From Mycobacterium paraense (GTDB taxonomy: Bacteria > Actinomycetota > Actinomycetes > Mycobacteriales > Mycobacteriaceae), in NCBI RefSeq assembly GCF_002101815.1, contig NZ_LQPM01000030.1, forward strand, positions 1 to 64,000: 64,000 bases of DNA. The letters run 5' to 3'. Below, in pieces: positions 24,621 to 33,857 of this stretch. Position numbers and translations under genes: made by a program. A model generated the notes under the pieces. That model had not been told where the DNA came from. It did no database searches and saw only the letters and a program-made list of their open reading frames with translations. Numbering within the stretch: the first letter of the stretch is position 1; the number at the start of each line of letters is the position of its first letter.

Positions 24621-25286
24621 TCAGGCGGGCTTGGCCGGCGGCGTGCGCACCACCAGCGGCACGGCCGGGAAGCACCATGCCATCTCGGTGCGCGACTTGC
24701 GCAGCGCGGCCGTGCCGTAGCCCTTCTTGCGGTGCTCGGGGTGGATCCAGATCCGCACGTTCACCTCGCCGCGGACCAGCTCGCCGAACACCATGCCGAC
24801 CTTCTCCCCCGAGTCGACGGCCACGAACCAGGCGGCCTCCTCGTCGTCGAGGCGCCCCAGCGCCGCGCGGATCTCGTCGTCGAGGCTGCCGGCCGGGCCG
24901 CCGGACCCGTCGCCGGCGGCGCCCATGTCCTCGGTGCGCGCGCCGAAGATGTCCCGGTCCTCCTCGGCGGAAAAGGGCCGCAGCTCGAGGGTCTCCCCCG
25001 AACTGGCCGGGCGCTCGCCGAGGGTGAAGCTCAGCTGCTTGTTCAGGTCCTCGAGCTCGGCCAGGATCTTGCGGCGCGAGTCCTTGGTGAGCTGGGCGAA
25101 GGACATGCTCATCACCGCTTCGGCGGCCAGGTGCGACGTGTCGAGCAGCCGGACGATCTCCTCGACCGCGACCGCGTTGTTCTCGGACTCGACCACGACA
25201 TCGGCTATGTCGTGCCGGCGTTCGAGGGCTTTCAACAGGGCGTCGGCGATCTCCCGGCGGGCGGCTTTGCGGTCCTGGTCAGTCAT
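24621..25286 (-). CDS. GNAT-family N-acetyltransferase (Rv0730-like)
   Basis: 221 residues. The N-terminal 90 residues form a helical, gyrase-A-like segment (DNAVAVEEIVRLLDTSHLAAEAVMSMSFAQLT). The C-terminal half is a short GNAT domain with the acetyl-CoA motif IWIHPEHRKKGYGTAALRKSR. The combination matches Rv0730 by position next to xylB. The acceptor is unknown. The gene is convergent with methyltransferase copy 2, with only five bases between stops. Confidence 0.8.
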   Translation of the reverse strand: MTDQDRKAARREIADALLKALERRHDIADVVVESENNAVAVEEIVRLLDTSHLAAEAVMSMSFAQLTKDSRRKILAELEDLNKQLSFTLGERPASSGETLELRPFSAEEDRDIFGARTEDMGAAGDGSGGPAGSLDDEIRAALGRLDDEEAAWFVAVDSGEKVGMVFGELVRGEVNVRIWIHPEHRKKGYGTAALRKSRTEMAWCFPAVPLVVRTPPAKPA

Positions 25287-25295
25287 TGCACCAGC

Positions 25296-26663
25296 CTAGA
25301 ACGCCACCGAAGGTAGTGCGTCGGATCGTCGGTTTCCCAGCTCCAGGAAGCGTTGGTAGCGGTCCGCGGTGGCCGCGGCCCACGCGGGCTGCGGCTCCAC
25401 GACGCGCTCCACCCGCGCCCACCGGGCCGCGTCGGCGATCGCGGTTTCCAGGCCGGCCGCCATGCGACCCAAAAAGGCCGCGCCCAGCGCAGCCCCCTCG
25501 GCCACCGCGGACACCTCCACCGGGCGCCCGGTGGCGTCGGCGATGGCCTGCATCCACGGCGCGACCCGGGTGCCCCCGCCCGCGGCCACGATGCGCGCCA
25601 CCGGCGCCCCGCTCAACTCGATCAGCTGACGCACGACGAAGGCGGACGCCTCGTAGGCGGCGCGGCGCAGCGCGCCGGCGTCGTGGGTGAGGTCCAGGGC
25701 GTCGAGCACGGCGCGGCGGTCGGGGTCGTGGAACGGGGTGCGCTCGCCGCGGATGTAGGGCGACCAGACGGGCACCCGGCGCGGGTCTGCGGCCGTCGGA
25801 TCGCCTTGGGCGACAACGCGATCCACCCAGCCGAGGAACAGCCCGCCCGCGTTGCTGGCCCCGCCGATCTGGCTCTTGCCGGGGGCGGTGTGCGGGATCG
25901 TCCACAGTCCGGGCACCTGCCGGGCCTCCGGGATGGTGTTCCACACGATCAGGGTGGTGCCGCACAGCACCAACACGTCGCCGTCGCGGTCGGCGCCGGC
26001 CACGATCTGTTCGCACAGCGCGTCGATGGCGCCGATCCCCAGCACGGTCCCGGCCCCGGGAAGCTGCCCGGCGGCCGTCCCGATCGTGGCCACCCGGGGC
26101 ATCTGCTCGACGTTCGCGCCCCGCTCGGCGCATGCCGCCTCGTTCCAGCCCGTCCCGTCGAACAACGGGAAGGCGGTGGCCGCGGTCGCGAGGTCCAGCA
26201 CCGCCTCGCCCGCCAGGGCGTGGTTGGCCACCGCCGGCGCCGGCCAGTACCCGGCCGCTCCGGGCGCCTCGGCGGCGGTCCAGCGCAGGAACTCGGCGGC
26301 CTCGCCCAGCGCCGGCAGGGGCTGCTCGTCGCCGCCCGGGCCGCGGCCGCGGCCGTCCCCGTACAGCAGCCCCGGCGTCAGCGGGGTGCCTGCGGCGTCG
26401 ACGGCGGTCAGCGAGGGCACCATCGCCGCGACGGCCACCGCGGCGGCGTCCGGGCGGTCCAGCTGCGCGAGGGCGGCCAACGGCCCGCGCCGCCACGCCT
26501 CGTCGGCGTCGTGCTCGAGCCGATCGGGCGCCGGCACCCGCAGCTGGTGCGGCACGCGGGCCCGCGCGGTCACCCGGCCGTCGGCGTCGGCGGCCACCGC
26601 CTTGACGGCGGTGCTGCCGATGTCGATGCCGATTGTGACGCCATCACGTGACACGGGCGTCAC
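25296..26663 (-). CDS. xylB: FGGY-family carbohydrate kinase (XylB-like)
   Basis: 455 residues, GTG start. The actin-like ATPase fold begins with IGIDIGSTAVKAVAADADG (phosphate 1) and has later motifs VLVLCGTTLIVWNT, IRGERTPFHDPDRRA and the adenosine loop VAAGGGTRVAPWMQAIADATGRPV. It phosphorylates a pentulose or similar sugar alcohol. The divergent neighbours serA2 and fucA encode a 2-hydroxyacid dehydrogenase and a class II aldolase, pointing to a sugar-degradation set; the true sugar may not be xylulose. Orthologue of Rv0729 by order. Confidence 0.9.
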   Translation of the reverse strand: MTPVSRDGVTIGIDIGSTAVKAVAADADGRVTARARVPHQLRVPAPDRLEHDADEAWRRGPLAALAQLDRPDAAAVAVAAMVPSLTAVDAAGTPLTPGLLYGDGRGRGPGGDEQPLPALGEAAEFLRWTAAEAPGAAGYWPAPAVANHALAGEAVLDLATAATAFPLFDGTGWNEAACAERGANVEQMPRVATIGTAAGQLPGAGTVLGIGAIDALCEQIVAGADRDGDVLVLCGTTLIVWNTIPEARQVPGLWTIPHTAPGKSQIGGASNAGGLFLGWVDRVVAQGDPTAADPRRVPVWSPYIRGERTPFHDPDRRAVLDALDLTHDAGALRRAAYEASAFVVRQLIELSGAPVARIVAAGGGTRVAPWMQAIADATGRPVEVSAVAEGAALGAAFLGRMAAGLETAIADAARWARVERVVEPQPAWAAATADRYQRFLELGNRRSDALPSVAF

Positions 26664-26684
26664 CGTACGCCAGCATGGTGCTTC

Positions 26685-27665
26685 GTGACGTCAAGACCGC
26701 GCGCCTTGGTGACCGCCCCGCTGCGGGGGCCGGGCTTCGACAAGCTCCGGCAACTGGCCGAGGTGGTCTACGACCCCTGGATCGACCAGACGCCGCTGCG
26801 GATCTACAGCGGCGAGCAGCTGGCCGAGCGGATCACCGCCGAGGCCGCCGATGTCGTTGTGGTGGAAAGCGACTCGGTCCGCGGCCCGGTGTTCGACCTG
26901 AAGCTGCGCGCGATCGCGTCCACCCGGGGCGACCCGAACAACGTCGACGTCGACGGGGCCACCGCCGCCGGCATCCCGGTGCTCAACACCCCGGGCCGCA
27001 ACGCCGACGCGGTCGCCGAGATGGCGGTGGCGCTGCTGCTGGGGGTCACCCGCCACCTGCTGGCCGCCGACGCGGATGTCCGCACCGGCAACACGTTTCG
27101 CGACGGCAGCATCCCCTATCAGCGGTTCCGCGGCTGGGAGATCGCCGGGCGCACCGCCGGGCTGGTGGGCCTGGGCGCCGTCGGCCGCGCCACGCGATGG
27201 CGGCTGGCCGGGCTGGGCATGCGGGTGATCGCCCACGATCCCTACAACGACGAGGCGCACCACTCCCTCGACGAACTCCTGGCCGAGGCCGACGTGGTGT
27301 CCCTGCACGCGCCGGTCACCGAGAGCACCGCCGGCATGATCGGCGCGCCGCAGTTCGCGGCGATGCGCGACGGCGTCGTCTTCCTCAACACCGCCCGGGC
27401 CCAGCTGCACGACACCGACGCGCTCGTCGACGCGTTGCGCACCGGCAAGGTCGCCGCCGCCGGGCTGGACCATTTCGTCGGCGAATGGCTGCCGACCGAC
27501 CACCCGCTGGTGGCCATGCCCAATGTCGTGCTGACGCCGCACATCGGGGGCGCCACGTGGAACACTGAGGCGCGGCAGGCGCAGCTGGTGGCCGACGACC
27601 TGGAAGCGCTGCTGGCCGGCGGGACGCCCACCCACATCGTCAACCCGGAGGTGCTAGGGCCATGA
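26685..27665 (+). CDS. serA2: D-isomer 2-hydroxyacid dehydrogenase (SerA2)
   Basis: 326 residues, GTG start. The NAD-binding domain is inserted in the usual way, with GLVGLGAVGRATRWRLAGLG, then the catalytic Arg in LNTARAQLHD and a His in LTPHIGGATWN. There is no C-terminal ACT domain, so it is not the main serine-pathway enzyme. Here it probably oxidises or reduces a sugar acid alongside the FucA-like aldolase, whose start overlaps its stop (ATGA). The orthologue is Rv0728c. Confidence 0.9.
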   Translation: MTSRPRALVTAPLRGPGFDKLRQLAEVVYDPWIDQTPLRIYSGEQLAERITAEAADVVVVESDSVRGPVFDLKLRAIASTRGDPNNVDVDGATAAGIPVLNTPGRNADAVAEMAVALLLGVTRHLLAADADVRTGNTFRDGSIPYQRFRGWEIAGRTAGLVGLGAVGRATRWRLAGLGMRVIAHDPYNDEAHHSLDELLAEADVVSLHAPVTESTAGMIGAPQFAAMRDGVVFLNTARAQLHDTDALVDALRTGKVAAAGLDHFVGEWLPTDHPLVAMPNVVLTPHIGGATWNTEARQAQLVADDLEALLAGGTPTHIVNPEVLGP

Positions 27666-28324
27666 CATCCGTGAAATCCGTGGCCAACGCCGAGAACGCC
27701 GTGCTGGACGCCGCCAAGGACATGCTGCGCCGGGGCCTGGTCGAGGGGACCGCCGGCAACATCTCGGCACGGCGCCCCGACGGCAACATCGTCATCACGC
27801 CGTCGTCGGTCGACTACCGCGACATGCAGCTCGACGACCTCGTCCTGATCGACCCGGACGGCGCCGTGCTGCACGCCGCCGAGGGCCGGTCGCCGTCCTC
27901 GGAGGCGAAGCTGCACCTGGCGTGCTACCAGGCGTTCGACGACGTCGGCAGCGTCATCCACAGCCATCCGGTGTGGGCGACCATGTTCGCCATTGCGCAC
28001 CAGCCGATCCCGGCGTGCATCGACGAGTTCGCCGTCTACTGCGGCGGGGAGGTCCGCTGCACCGACTACGCCGCCTCCGGCACGCCCGAGGTCGGGACCA
28101 ACGCGGTCAAGGCGCTCGAGGGCCGGGGGGCCGCCCTGATCGCCAACCACGGCCTGGTCGCGGTGGGGCCGCGGCCCGACAAGGTGCTGCACATCACCGC
28201 GCTCGTCGAGCGGACCGCCCAAATAGTCTGGGGCGCAAGGGCGCTCGGCGGCCCGGTCCCCATTCCCGAGGACGTGAACCGCAACTTCGCCGGCGTCTAC
28301 ACCTACCTGCGCGCCAACACCTGA
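27662..28324 (+). CDS. fucA: Class II aldolase, L-fuculose-phosphate aldolase-like
   Basis: 220 residues. Zinc-dependent aldolase/epimerase-fold enzyme: TAGNISARRPDGNIVITPSS near the N-terminus, a Glu in SSEAKLHL, zinc ligands in HSHPVWATMF and NHGLVAVG. It should split a ketose phosphate to a C3 unit plus an aldehyde. Coupled both ways (ATGA with serA2, TGATG with the metallo-beta-lactamase). Orthologue of Rv0727c; substrate identity is uncertain. Confidence 0.9.
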   Translation: MTSVKSVANAENAVLDAAKDMLRRGLVEGTAGNISARRPDGNIVITPSSVDYRDMQLDDLVLIDPDGAVLHAAEGRSPSSEAKLHLACYQAFDDVGSVIHSHPVWATMFAIAHQPIPACIDEFAVYCGGEVRCTDYAASGTPEVGTNAVKALEGRGAALIANHGLVAVGPRPDKVLHITALVERTAQIVWGARALGGPVPIPEDVNRNFAGVYTYLRANT

Positions 28325-29208
28325 TGCGGCGGGCCCGGTTCGGCCACGCGAGCGTCGGGCGGGTGCTGGAACTTCGGTTCGACCTGCCGACCCGCTCCTT
28401 CCCCGGTACGCCGCCCTCGGGGTGGCGCGACAACGCCGACCTGCTGGTGCCGGACTTCTTCGACCCCGACACCGACCAGTGGCACATCGCGATCCAAAGC
28501 TGGTTCATCGAGGTGGACGGGCTTACCGTCGTCGTGGACACCGGCGTCGGCAACGACCGCGACCGCCCGCACATGCCGCCGCTGGACCACCTCGACACCG
28601 GGTTCCTGGCGGCGCTGGAGTCGGCGGGCATCGACCGCAACGCGGTGGACGTGGTGGTCAACACCCACGTCCACTCCGACCACGTCGGGTGGAACACCAT
28701 GGCGCACAACGGAACCTGGGTGCCGACGTTTCCCAACGCCCGGTACCTGGTGCCGGCCGCCGACTACCGCCACTTCGCACCGGACGGGCCCGCGGGCGAT
28801 CAGCCCGGTGACCGGCTCGTGTTCGCCGACAGCGTGCTGCCCATCGAGGCGGCCGGGCAGCTCGTCGCATGGTCCGACGACTTCCAGATCAGCCCGTCGC
28901 TGCGGCTGCGCCCCGCCCCCGGGCACACGCCGGGGTCCTCGGTGCTGTGGCTGGACGCCGGTCAGCCGGCCGTCTTCGTCGGCGACCTCACCCACAGCCC
29001 GCTGCAACTGCGCCGGCCCGCCGACGCCTGCGCGTTCGACGTCGACGCCGCCGCCGCGGCCGCCACGCGGAGCCGAATCTTCACCGAGGCCGCCCGGGCC
29101 AAGGCCGCCGTGATACCCGCCCACTACCCCGGCCGCGGTGGCGCGACCATCCGCGCCGTCGGCGACCAATTCGAGGTCGACGACTGGCTGGACATCGATA
29201 CGGTATGA
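28324..29208 (+). CDS. Metallo-beta-lactamase-fold hydrolase (lactonase-like)
   Basis: 294 residues. The metal site signature is VVNTHVHSDHVGWNT, with a further His in PAPGHTPGSSVLW, the bridging Asp in VGDLTHSP and a final His in IPAHYPGRGG. This arrangement is closest to AHL-lactonase/gluconolactonase-type members. It starts on the A of the fucA stop (TGATG), so it extends the serA2-fucA operon, where hydrolysis of a sugar lactone would make sense. This gene is not expected at this position in M. tuberculosis. Confidence 0.88.
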   Translation: MRRARFGHASVGRVLELRFDLPTRSFPGTPPSGWRDNADLLVPDFFDPDTDQWHIAIQSWFIEVDGLTVVVDTGVGNDRDRPHMPPLDHLDTGFLAALESAGIDRNAVDVVVNTHVHSDHVGWNTMAHNGTWVPTFPNARYLVPAADYRHFAPDGPAGDQPGDRLVFADSVLPIEAAGQLVAWSDDFQISPSLRLRPAPGHTPGSSVLWLDAGQPAVFVGDLTHSPLQLRRPADACAFDVDAAAAAATRSRIFTEAARAKAAVIPAHYPGRGGATIRAVGDQFEVDDWLDIDTV

Positions 29209-30245
29209 GCATGACGTACCGCGTGGTGCAGTGGTCGACCGGCAACATCGGCACGCGGGCCCTGGGCGTCCTGCTGGAGCGCGACGACTTCGAGGTGGTG
29301 GGCGTCCACGCGTTCGGCGCCGACAAGGTGGGCCGCGACGCCGGCGCGCTGGCCAGCCAGGCCCCCGTCGGTGTCGTCGCAACCGGCGACGCCGACGCGT
29401 TGCTCGCACTGAAACCGGACTGCGTGAACTACATGCCCCGCGCCATCGACTACGACCTGGTGATCCGGATGCTGCGCTCCGGCATCAACGTCGTCACCAC
29501 GGGAGATTTCGTGACCGGCAGCCACCACCCGGCCGAGCTCCCGGCGCTGCAGGAGGCGGCCCGGCAGGGCGGCGCGACGTTCCTGGGCACCGGGTTCGAG
29601 CCGGGCTTCATCAACGTCGTCGCCGGCTTCCTCACCGGCGCCTGCCGAAAAGTCCACAGCGTCAAGCTCGTCGAAACGCTGGACTGCACAACCTATCCCG
29701 TCCAGGACGTGTGGAAGGTGCTCGGATTCGGGAAGGCGCCGCGTGAGCGGGTGACGCGCCTCGACCCGGCGGCGCAACGCTACGGCCTCGGCTACTTCGA
29801 GACGCTGGACATGATCGCCACCATGCTGGGCACCGAACTCGACTCCAAGGAGGCGTTCGTCGAGCCCGCGGTGCTGACCCGCGATCTGAACCTGGGCTGG
29901 GTGGACTACGCCGCCGGCACCGCCGGTGGCCAGCGCCGCACCTATCGCGGCTATCGCGGCGGGCGCCCGGTGGTCGAGCTGGCCATCTGCTGGACCATGA
30001 GCGACGACGCGCTCGACCCGAAGTGGACCGACCCCAAGGGTTTCAGCGTGGTGATCGAGGGTGCACCGCGCGTCGACGCGACGATCCGGTTCGGCCGTCC
30101 CGGGGAGGACGTGATGACCGTGTTGATGGACAGCACGGCCGTCGCGGCGGTCAACGCCATACCGTTCCTGTGCCAGGCGCCGCCGGGCGTCATCACCCCG
30201 ATCGACCTGCCCGTCAGCGGATCCCCAGGGGCGCTAACGATTTGA
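29205..30245 (+). CDS. DapB-N-like NAD(P)-dependent dehydrogenase
   Basis: 346 residues. The N-terminal VVQWSTGNIGTRALGVLLE is the nucleotide-binding turn typical of the dihydrodipicolinate-reductase-like group common in mycobacteria, with a following SGINVVTTGDFVTGS. The C-terminal domain differs from DapB. It is coupled to the metallo-beta-lactamase (ATGA), so serA2, fucA, MBL and this gene form one operon. Its last 12 bases overlap the convergent AraC gene. Substrate unknown. Confidence 0.83.
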   Translation: MSMTYRVVQWSTGNIGTRALGVLLERDDFEVVGVHAFGADKVGRDAGALASQAPVGVVATGDADALLALKPDCVNYMPRAIDYDLVIRMLRSGINVVTTGDFVTGSHHPAELPALQEAARQGGATFLGTGFEPGFINVVAGFLTGACRKVHSVKLVETLDCTTYPVQDVWKVLGFGKAPRERVTRLDPAAQRYGLGYFETLDMIATMLGTELDSKEAFVEPAVLTRDLNLGWVDYAAGTAGGQRRTYRGYRGGRPVVELAICWTMSDDALDPKWTDPKGFSVVIEGAPRVDATIRFGRPGEDVMTVLMDSTAVAAVNAIPFLCQAPPGVITPIDLPVSGSPGALTI

Positions 30246-31088
30246 ACCGCGCCACGCGCGGGGCGAGGTGCCGTGCGCGCGGCCGAAGAGCCGGCTGAAA
30301 TAGCCCGGATCGCCGATCCCGACGCGACCGGCGACCTCGGCGACAGGGAGATCCGTTTCGGCCAGCAAGGTCCGGGCCTCGGCCATCCGGCGTTCGATGA
30401 TCCACTCCTGCACGGTGCGCCCGGTGCGGCGTCGCACCACGGTGGTCAGGTGCCCCGGCGTGATGCCCAGTTCGCCGGCGACGTCGCGCAACGACAACGG
30501 CTCGGCGTGCCGCCGGTCGATCACCTCGAAGACCTCGGCCAGCAGCGGTTCGCCGCTGCGCCGCAGGTCGCCGACCACGTCGACGGCCAGCCGCGCCAGG
30601 TCGATCAGCAGCAGCGTGAGATGGGCCAGCGCGGCCTGCTGGTAACCGTCTTGGCGCGCGGTCAGTTCGGCGTCGATCGACGCGATCGCGCCCTCCCACG
30701 CCGGCCGCCGGTCCGCGGGCACGTCCAGCCGCAGCAGCCCGCCGGACCGCCCGTGCAAAAACGGGAACAGCAGCGGATGCGCCCGCCACGCCGGCCACGG
30801 CGACCGGCCATCCTCGCCGAGGGCCGCCGGATCGAAGAAGACGCCCACCCCACCGACGATGTTGCCCACGCCGGCGGGGTCGATGACCTCGCCCGCCGCC
30901 ACCACATACACCCGCCCGGCGGCGGGGATGTACCACAGCGCGGGGAAGTCGTGAATGTGGCGGCCATGCGCGACCACGTCTTCGCGCCCCGCCCACATCA
31001 CCGATACGGGCGGGATGTCCCCATCGCTCCGGTACTGGTAGACGGGCACGCCGCCGCGATGGCTGATCAAGCGGGTCGCGACACTCAT
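30234..31088 (-). CDS. AraC-family transcriptional regulator
   Basis: 284 residues. The N-terminal cupin-like sensor has HIHDFPALWYIPAAGRVYVV; the C-terminal tandem helix-turn-helix is SLRDVAGELGITPGHLTTVVRRRTG and VAEVAGRVGIGDPGYFSRLFGRAHGTSPRAWR. ATG at 31088 begins MSVATRLISHRGG. The much longer open frame upstream is antisense to the methyltransferase and the alcohol dehydrogenase and is rejected. It is divergent from the small methyltransferase, with an AT-rich region between them that contains the shared 16-base motif. Confidence 0.9.
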   Translation of the reverse strand: MSVATRLISHRGGVPVYQYRSDGDIPPVSVMWAGREDVVAHGRHIHDFPALWYIPAAGRVYVVAAGEVIDPAGVGNIVGGVGVFFDPAALGEDGRSPWPAWRAHPLLFPFLHGRSGGLLRLDVPADRRPAWEGAIASIDAELTARQDGYQQAALAHLTLLLIDLARLAVDVVGDLRRSGEPLLAEVFEVIDRRHAEPLSLRDVAGELGITPGHLTTVVRRRTGRTVQEWIIERRMAEARTLLAETDLPVAEVAGRVGIGDPGYFSRLFGRAHGTSPRAWRGSNR

Positions 31089-31120
31089 GGCACCCAAAGA
31101 TAGTCCAATTTTTGCCGAGA

Positions 31121-31136
31121 ATCGGCTAATTATTAG
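31121..31136 (+). promoter_or_regulatory. ATCGGCT-N4-ATTAG motif, copy 2
   Basis: ATCGGCTAATTATTAG in the AraC/methyltransferase divergent gap, 18 bases before the methyltransferase start. It contains a perfect five-base inverted repeat CTAAT-T-ATTAG. It differs by one base from copy 3 at 33858 and is a candidate AraC site or promoter -10 region. Confidence 0.45.
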
Positions 31137-31154
31137 GCGCCCCTGCGGTTCACC

Positions 31155-31802
31155 ATGGAATGCATGACAAAACATCATCCACATGACTACCTGCCCGCCG
31201 CCGGCCACGACGCGCTGCTCCCCTGCTACGACCTGTTCGCCCGGCTGTTGGGGATGCCCAAGGTCTATGCCACCCTGATCGCTCAGGCCGAAATCGCCGA
31301 CGGCCAGCGCGTCCTGGAAATCGGCTGCGGCACCGGCAATCTCACCACCCGCGTCAAGCGCGCGCACCCGGGCGCCGACGTCACGGGGTGCGACCCCGAC
31401 CCGCGGGCACTCGACCGCGCGCGGCGCAAGGCGAACGACATCCGTTTCGACCCCGGCTACGCCGAGCGGTTGCCCTACGCCGACGGCGAATTCGACCGGG
31501 TGCTGTCGTCGATGATGCTGCACCACATCAACGGCGACGCGAAAGCCGCTGCGGCGGCGGAGATCTTCCGCGTCCTGCGTCCCGGCGGGTGGCTGCACCT
31601 GGTCGACATCGGCGGCGACGCCGCCGGCGACCACGGCCCGGCGGCCCGGCTGATCAGGCGCAATCCGCATGCGGCCGGCAACCTCGGCGACGCGATCCCC
31701 CGGCTGCTGAGCACGGCGGGATTCGACTGCACCGAGCTCGCGTCGACCCCACACCGCATTCTCGGGCGATTGAACTACTACCGCGCCACGCGACCCGTCT
31801 AG
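31155..31802 (+). CDS. Class I SAM-dependent methyltransferase
   Basis: 215 residues. The Rossmann-like methyltransferase has motif I VLEIGCGTGNLTTR, the acidic motif GCDPDPRALDRAR, and RVLRPGGWLHLVDIGG. This is the ubiquinone/menaquinone or small-molecule methyltransferase type. The start could be 31155 or 31164; neither has a clear ribosome-binding site. Probably controlled by the divergent AraC protein. Its stop shares CTAG with the stop of the convergent alcohol dehydrogenase. Confidence 0.87.
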   Translation: MECMTKHHPHDYLPAAGHDALLPCYDLFARLLGMPKVYATLIAQAEIADGQRVLEIGCGTGNLTTRVKRAHPGADVTGCDPDPRALDRARRKANDIRFDPGYAERLPYADGEFDRVLSSMMLHHINGDAKAAAAAEIFRVLRPGGWLHLVDIGGDAAGDHGPAARLIRRNPHAAGNLGDAIPRLLSTAGFDCTELASTPHRILGRLNYYRATRPV

Positions 31803-33031
31803 CGCTGGTCGATCGCCACCTTGACCGCGCCGCTGTCGGCCTGGTTGGCGATCGCCAGGAAGGCGTCGCGCCACCGCTCGAGTCCGAAGGTATGCGTCAG
31901 CATGGGCCGCAGGTCCACCCGGCCGGCGGCGGCCAGGTCCAGGTAGTGCGCGATCGCGTGCCGGCGCTGGCCCTCGACCTCCTCGACACCGAACGCGTTC
32001 GACCCGACGAGGGCGATCTCCTTGAAATACAACGGACTCCACTCCCAGCGGCCAGGCGCGTGCACGCCGGCCTTCACCAGCGTCCCGCGGGCGCGCAGCA
32101 CCCGGACCCCGACCTCGAAGGTCTCGGGCTTGCCGATCGTGTCGTACACCACGTCGACCGCGCCGGGGTAGGCCATCGGCAGGCCGAGCAGCGGCTGCCG
32201 GAGCCGCCCGCCGCCCCAGGCCACCAGTTCCTCGATGACGGCCAGCCGGGGTTCGTGCTCCAGCACGAGATCGGCGCCGAACCGGTGGGCCAGCTCGCGC
32301 TGGGCCGCGAACCGCGCGACCACCGCGACGGCCACGTCGGGGTAGAGCGCCCGCAGGATCGCGACGGCGCACAGCCCCAGCGAGCCCGCCCCGTACACCA
32401 GCACCCGGCCCGAGGGCGGCGGCGGGTGGCGGGTGATCGCGTGCAGGGACACCGAGAAGGGGTCGGCGAACACCGCCAGTTCGTCGGGCACCGAATCCGG
32501 AACCGCGAAGAGCATGCTGTCGTGGGCGGGCATCAGTTCGGCGTAGCCGCCGGTCACGTCGGCCGACACCCCGGTGTGGATGCCGGGCTTGATGTCGCCG
32601 TCGGTAAAGCTCCAGCACAGGCTGTAGTCGCCGCTTTCGCACGCGGGACAGGGCGGGGAGATGCCGCGCGGCCCGCACGACAGCCACGGGTTGAGCACCA
32701 CCCGCTGGCCGATCTGCAGCCCGCGGGCCTGCGGCCCCAGCGCGACCACGTCGGCGACCACCTCGTGCCCCATGACTTGGGGAAACGAGCAGAACGCGGA
32801 CATGGCGTTGTCGGCGTCGGCCTCGCCGAAATCCATCAGGATCTGCTTGGAGTCCGACCCGCAGATGCCGGTCAGCCGCGGCCGGGTGATCACCCAATCC
32901 TCATGCGGCAGTGCCGGATCCGGCACGTCGCGCATCGCGGTCGGCGTGCGCGCGAGGTTTCGGGTCAGCGTGTTGGCGGTATCGGGTACCGCGAAGGGCT
33001 CCGGCGGCACGCCGTAGACGAGCGCCCTCAT
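31799..33031 (-). CDS. Zinc-dependent alcohol dehydrogenase (MDR family)
   Basis: 410 residues, longer than the usual 350. The medium-chain dehydrogenase has a catalytic zinc Cys in TGICGSDSKQ and His/Glu in VMGHEVVADV. The structural zinc loop is modified to CGPRGISPPCPACESGDYSLC. The nucleotide motif is VLVYGAGSLGLCAVAIL. It overlaps the SDR stop (ATGA) and works with that SDR, perhaps as sequential oxidations. Substrate unknown. Confidence 0.88.
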   Translation of the reverse strand: MRALVYGVPPEPFAVPDTANTLTRNLARTPTAMRDVPDPALPHEDWVITRPRLTGICGSDSKQILMDFGEADADNAMSAFCSFPQVMGHEVVADVVALGPQARGLQIGQRVVLNPWLSCGPRGISPPCPACESGDYSLCWSFTDGDIKPGIHTGVSADVTGGYAELMPAHDSMLFAVPDSVPDELAVFADPFSVSLHAITRHPPPPSGRVLVYGAGSLGLCAVAILRALYPDVAVAVVARFAAQRELAHRFGADLVLEHEPRLAVIEELVAWGGGRLRQPLLGLPMAYPGAVDVVYDTIGKPETFEVGVRVLRARGTLVKAGVHAPGRWEWSPLYFKEIALVGSNAFGVEEVEGQRRHAIAHYLDLAAAGRVDLRPMLTHTFGLERWRDAFLAIANQADSGAVKVAIDQR

Positions 33032-33804
33032 CGCGACCCCATCCCGGCCGAGCCCGCGATGAACGAGTCGAGGTCGGCGTTCTTGGCGTCGACGACCGCT
33101 TTCATGTCGGGCACGTAGTGCTCGAACGCGCCGGTGCCCAGCGCCTCGATGACGCCTTCGGCCACCTCGTCGGCGGGCACCTTGGGGCCCTGGTAGAGGG
33201 GTTCCTCGCTGCCGGGGTGGTCCCAGATCTCGGTGTCGACGGGGCCCGGTTCGATGAGCTTCACCGCGACCCCGCTGCCGTGCAGGTCCACGGCCATCGC
33301 CTCGCTCCAGCCGCACAGCGCGAACTTGCTTGCGCAGTAGGCGCTTTCGTGGATGATCCCGAGCCGGCCGCCGACGCTCGACACGTTGACGATCAGGCCG
33401 GACCCGCGGGCCAGCATCCGCGGCAGCAGGGCCAGCGTCAGCCGCATCGGCGCGAAGAAGTTGACCCGCATGACGTCTTCGACCTCGTCGGGCGCCAGCG
33501 CGGTGACGGGACGCCGTTTCGGGATCGCGGCGTTGTTGACCAGCACGTCGACGCCGCCGAGCGCCTCCCATGCCCGCAGCGCCAGCTCGGGCAGCGACGC
33601 GGTGTCCGCCAGGTCGGCCACCCACATCGTCGATTCCGGGGAGGACCGCCGGCAGTCGGCCAGCACCTCGGCCAGGCGGTCGCGCCGCCGGGCGACCAGG
33701 CCGACCACCGCGCCCCGCGCCGCCAGCCCTCGGGCCAGGGCCGCCCCCAGGCCCGACGAGGCGCCGGTGATCAGCACCCGCTTGCCTGCCGCCGCGTACG
33801 TCAT
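33028..33804 (-). CDS. Short-chain dehydrogenase/reductase
   Basis: 258 residues. Classical SDR: cofactor motif LITGASSGLGAALARGL, NNAAIP, the catalytic Ser in VNVSSVGG and YxxxK in ESAYCASKFAL, then EPGPVDTEIW. The Arg pair after strand 2 (ARRRDR) suggests NADP preference. It is upstream of and coupled to the zinc alcohol dehydrogenase. Confidence 0.92.
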   Translation of the reverse strand: MTYAAAGKRVLITGASSGLGAALARGLAARGAVVGLVARRRDRLAEVLADCRRSSPESTMWVADLADTASLPELALRAWEALGGVDVLVNNAAIPKRRPVTALAPDEVEDVMRVNFFAPMRLTLALLPRMLARGSGLIVNVSSVGGRLGIIHESAYCASKFALCGWSEAMAVDLHGSGVAVKLIEPGPVDTEIWDHPGSEEPLYQGPKVPADEVAEGVIEALGTGAFEHYVPDMKAVVDAKNADLDSFIAGSAGMGSR

Positions 33805-33857
33805 CCGTCAAGGTTGCCGCTAAAGGCGGGAAGCGTACAGTGGGGGAAGCTTGTTAT

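Noticed and set aside
31089..32897. Upstream extension of the AraC reading frame
   Set aside because: The open frame runs antisense through the methyltransferase and in another frame through the alcohol dehydrogenase; the AraC domain begins at 31088.
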